In this document: positions 56,625 through 64,000 of the stretch, one piece after another
How positions within the stretch are numbered: position 1 is the first letter of the stretch
How the letters are laid out: the number at the start of each line of letters is the position of its first letter
Assembly: GCF_026213295.1 (NCBI RefSeq)
Contig: NC_079434.1
Span: forward strand, 9,546,789 to 9,610,788
Source: Gadus chalcogrammus
Taxonomy: Eukaryota; Chordata; Actinopteri; Gadiformes; Gadidae
Direction: 5' to 3'
DNA: 64,000 nt
Made by a program: the position numbers and the translations under genes
Notes under the pieces: model-generated
Told to the model about the DNA's origin: nothing
What the model saw: only the letters and a program-made list of their open reading frames with translations
Database searches by the model: none

Positions 56625-56630
56625 TTTATT
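56625..56630 (-). other. puf60: Polyadenylation signal candidate of puf60
   Basis: AATAAA on the minus strand, about 260 bases beyond the puf60 stop codon. It lies at the very edge of the receptor-array fragment. Confidence 0.5.
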
Positions 56631-56889
56631 CATAAAAAGTCGACATGTCTTGACAGTTTTAGCAGTGGGGAACGATGAAGGGGCTAACATCGGCAGGTGT
56701 TGGAAAAAAAAGATACAAAATAATTCTTCACAATTCACAAAGCAAAGATCGATCCCTTTCCCAAAATCAACCCCTGTGAGGAGACGTCTATAACATGAAC
56801 ATCAATAAAAAAAAAAGGAACAGAAGATAATTACACTTTACTGGTCATGACCCGGGAGGATGGGGCGTGGTACAAACGGGTGGGACAGT

Positions 56890-64000
<7,111 letters not shown>

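Overview
This is a piece of vertebrate nuclear genome, almost certainly from a ray-finned (teleost) fish. The evidence is the intron-split genes with GT-AG junctions, the exon sequences recognisable as vertebrate scrib, alpha-tubulin and puf60, a fish-type CD22/Siglec-like immunoglobulin gene cluster, Tc1, hAT and Harbinger DNA transposons, and very abundant (CA)n and minisatellite repeats. The species cannot be fixed from the sequence alone.

Layout. 1-18.36 kb holds no coding exon I can recognise; it should be intron 1 of scrib (minus strand), filled with simple repeats, minisatellites and small transposon relics. The first coding exon of scrib is at 18360-18518. A complete 450-residue alpha-tubulin gene lies on the minus strand (19958-24257, six exons, the first coding exon being just the ATG). 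From about 26 to 52 kb is a plus-strand tandem array of CD22/Siglec-like genes: a relic leader exon (27973), intact gene A (30843-34877), pseudogene B' (37888-38757), intact gene B (40804-44349) and intact gene C (47771-52159). From 52.5 to 56.4 kb is a transposon graveyard: a hAT relic split by a Harbinger element, then a Tc1/mariner-like element. From 56.9 kb to the right edge is puf60 (minus strand), from its stop codon up to an exon cut by the window end, including the 17-codon cassette exon known as alternative in mammals.

How it fits together. In human, PUF60 lies directly upstream of SCRIB on the same strand (from memory). The same order and orientation are seen here, but 38 kb of tubulin gene, immune-receptor cluster and transposons separate the two. 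The three intact receptor genes share one exon plan (leader, V-set, two further Ig domains, membrane exon, cytoplasmic exons; 1-1-1-1-2-0 phases) but differ in the two parts that matter most for Siglec function. Only gene B keeps an arginine at the presumed sialic-acid position (YxFR). Gene B also has two ITIM tyrosines, gene C one plus two related motifs, and gene A none. A and C are a very recent duplication in which introns and the middle Ig exon are almost identical while the V and third Ig exons differ mainly by amino-acid-changing substitutions.

All exon limits were read by eye from splice motifs, reading-frame phase and recalled family sequences; no alignment program or database was used.
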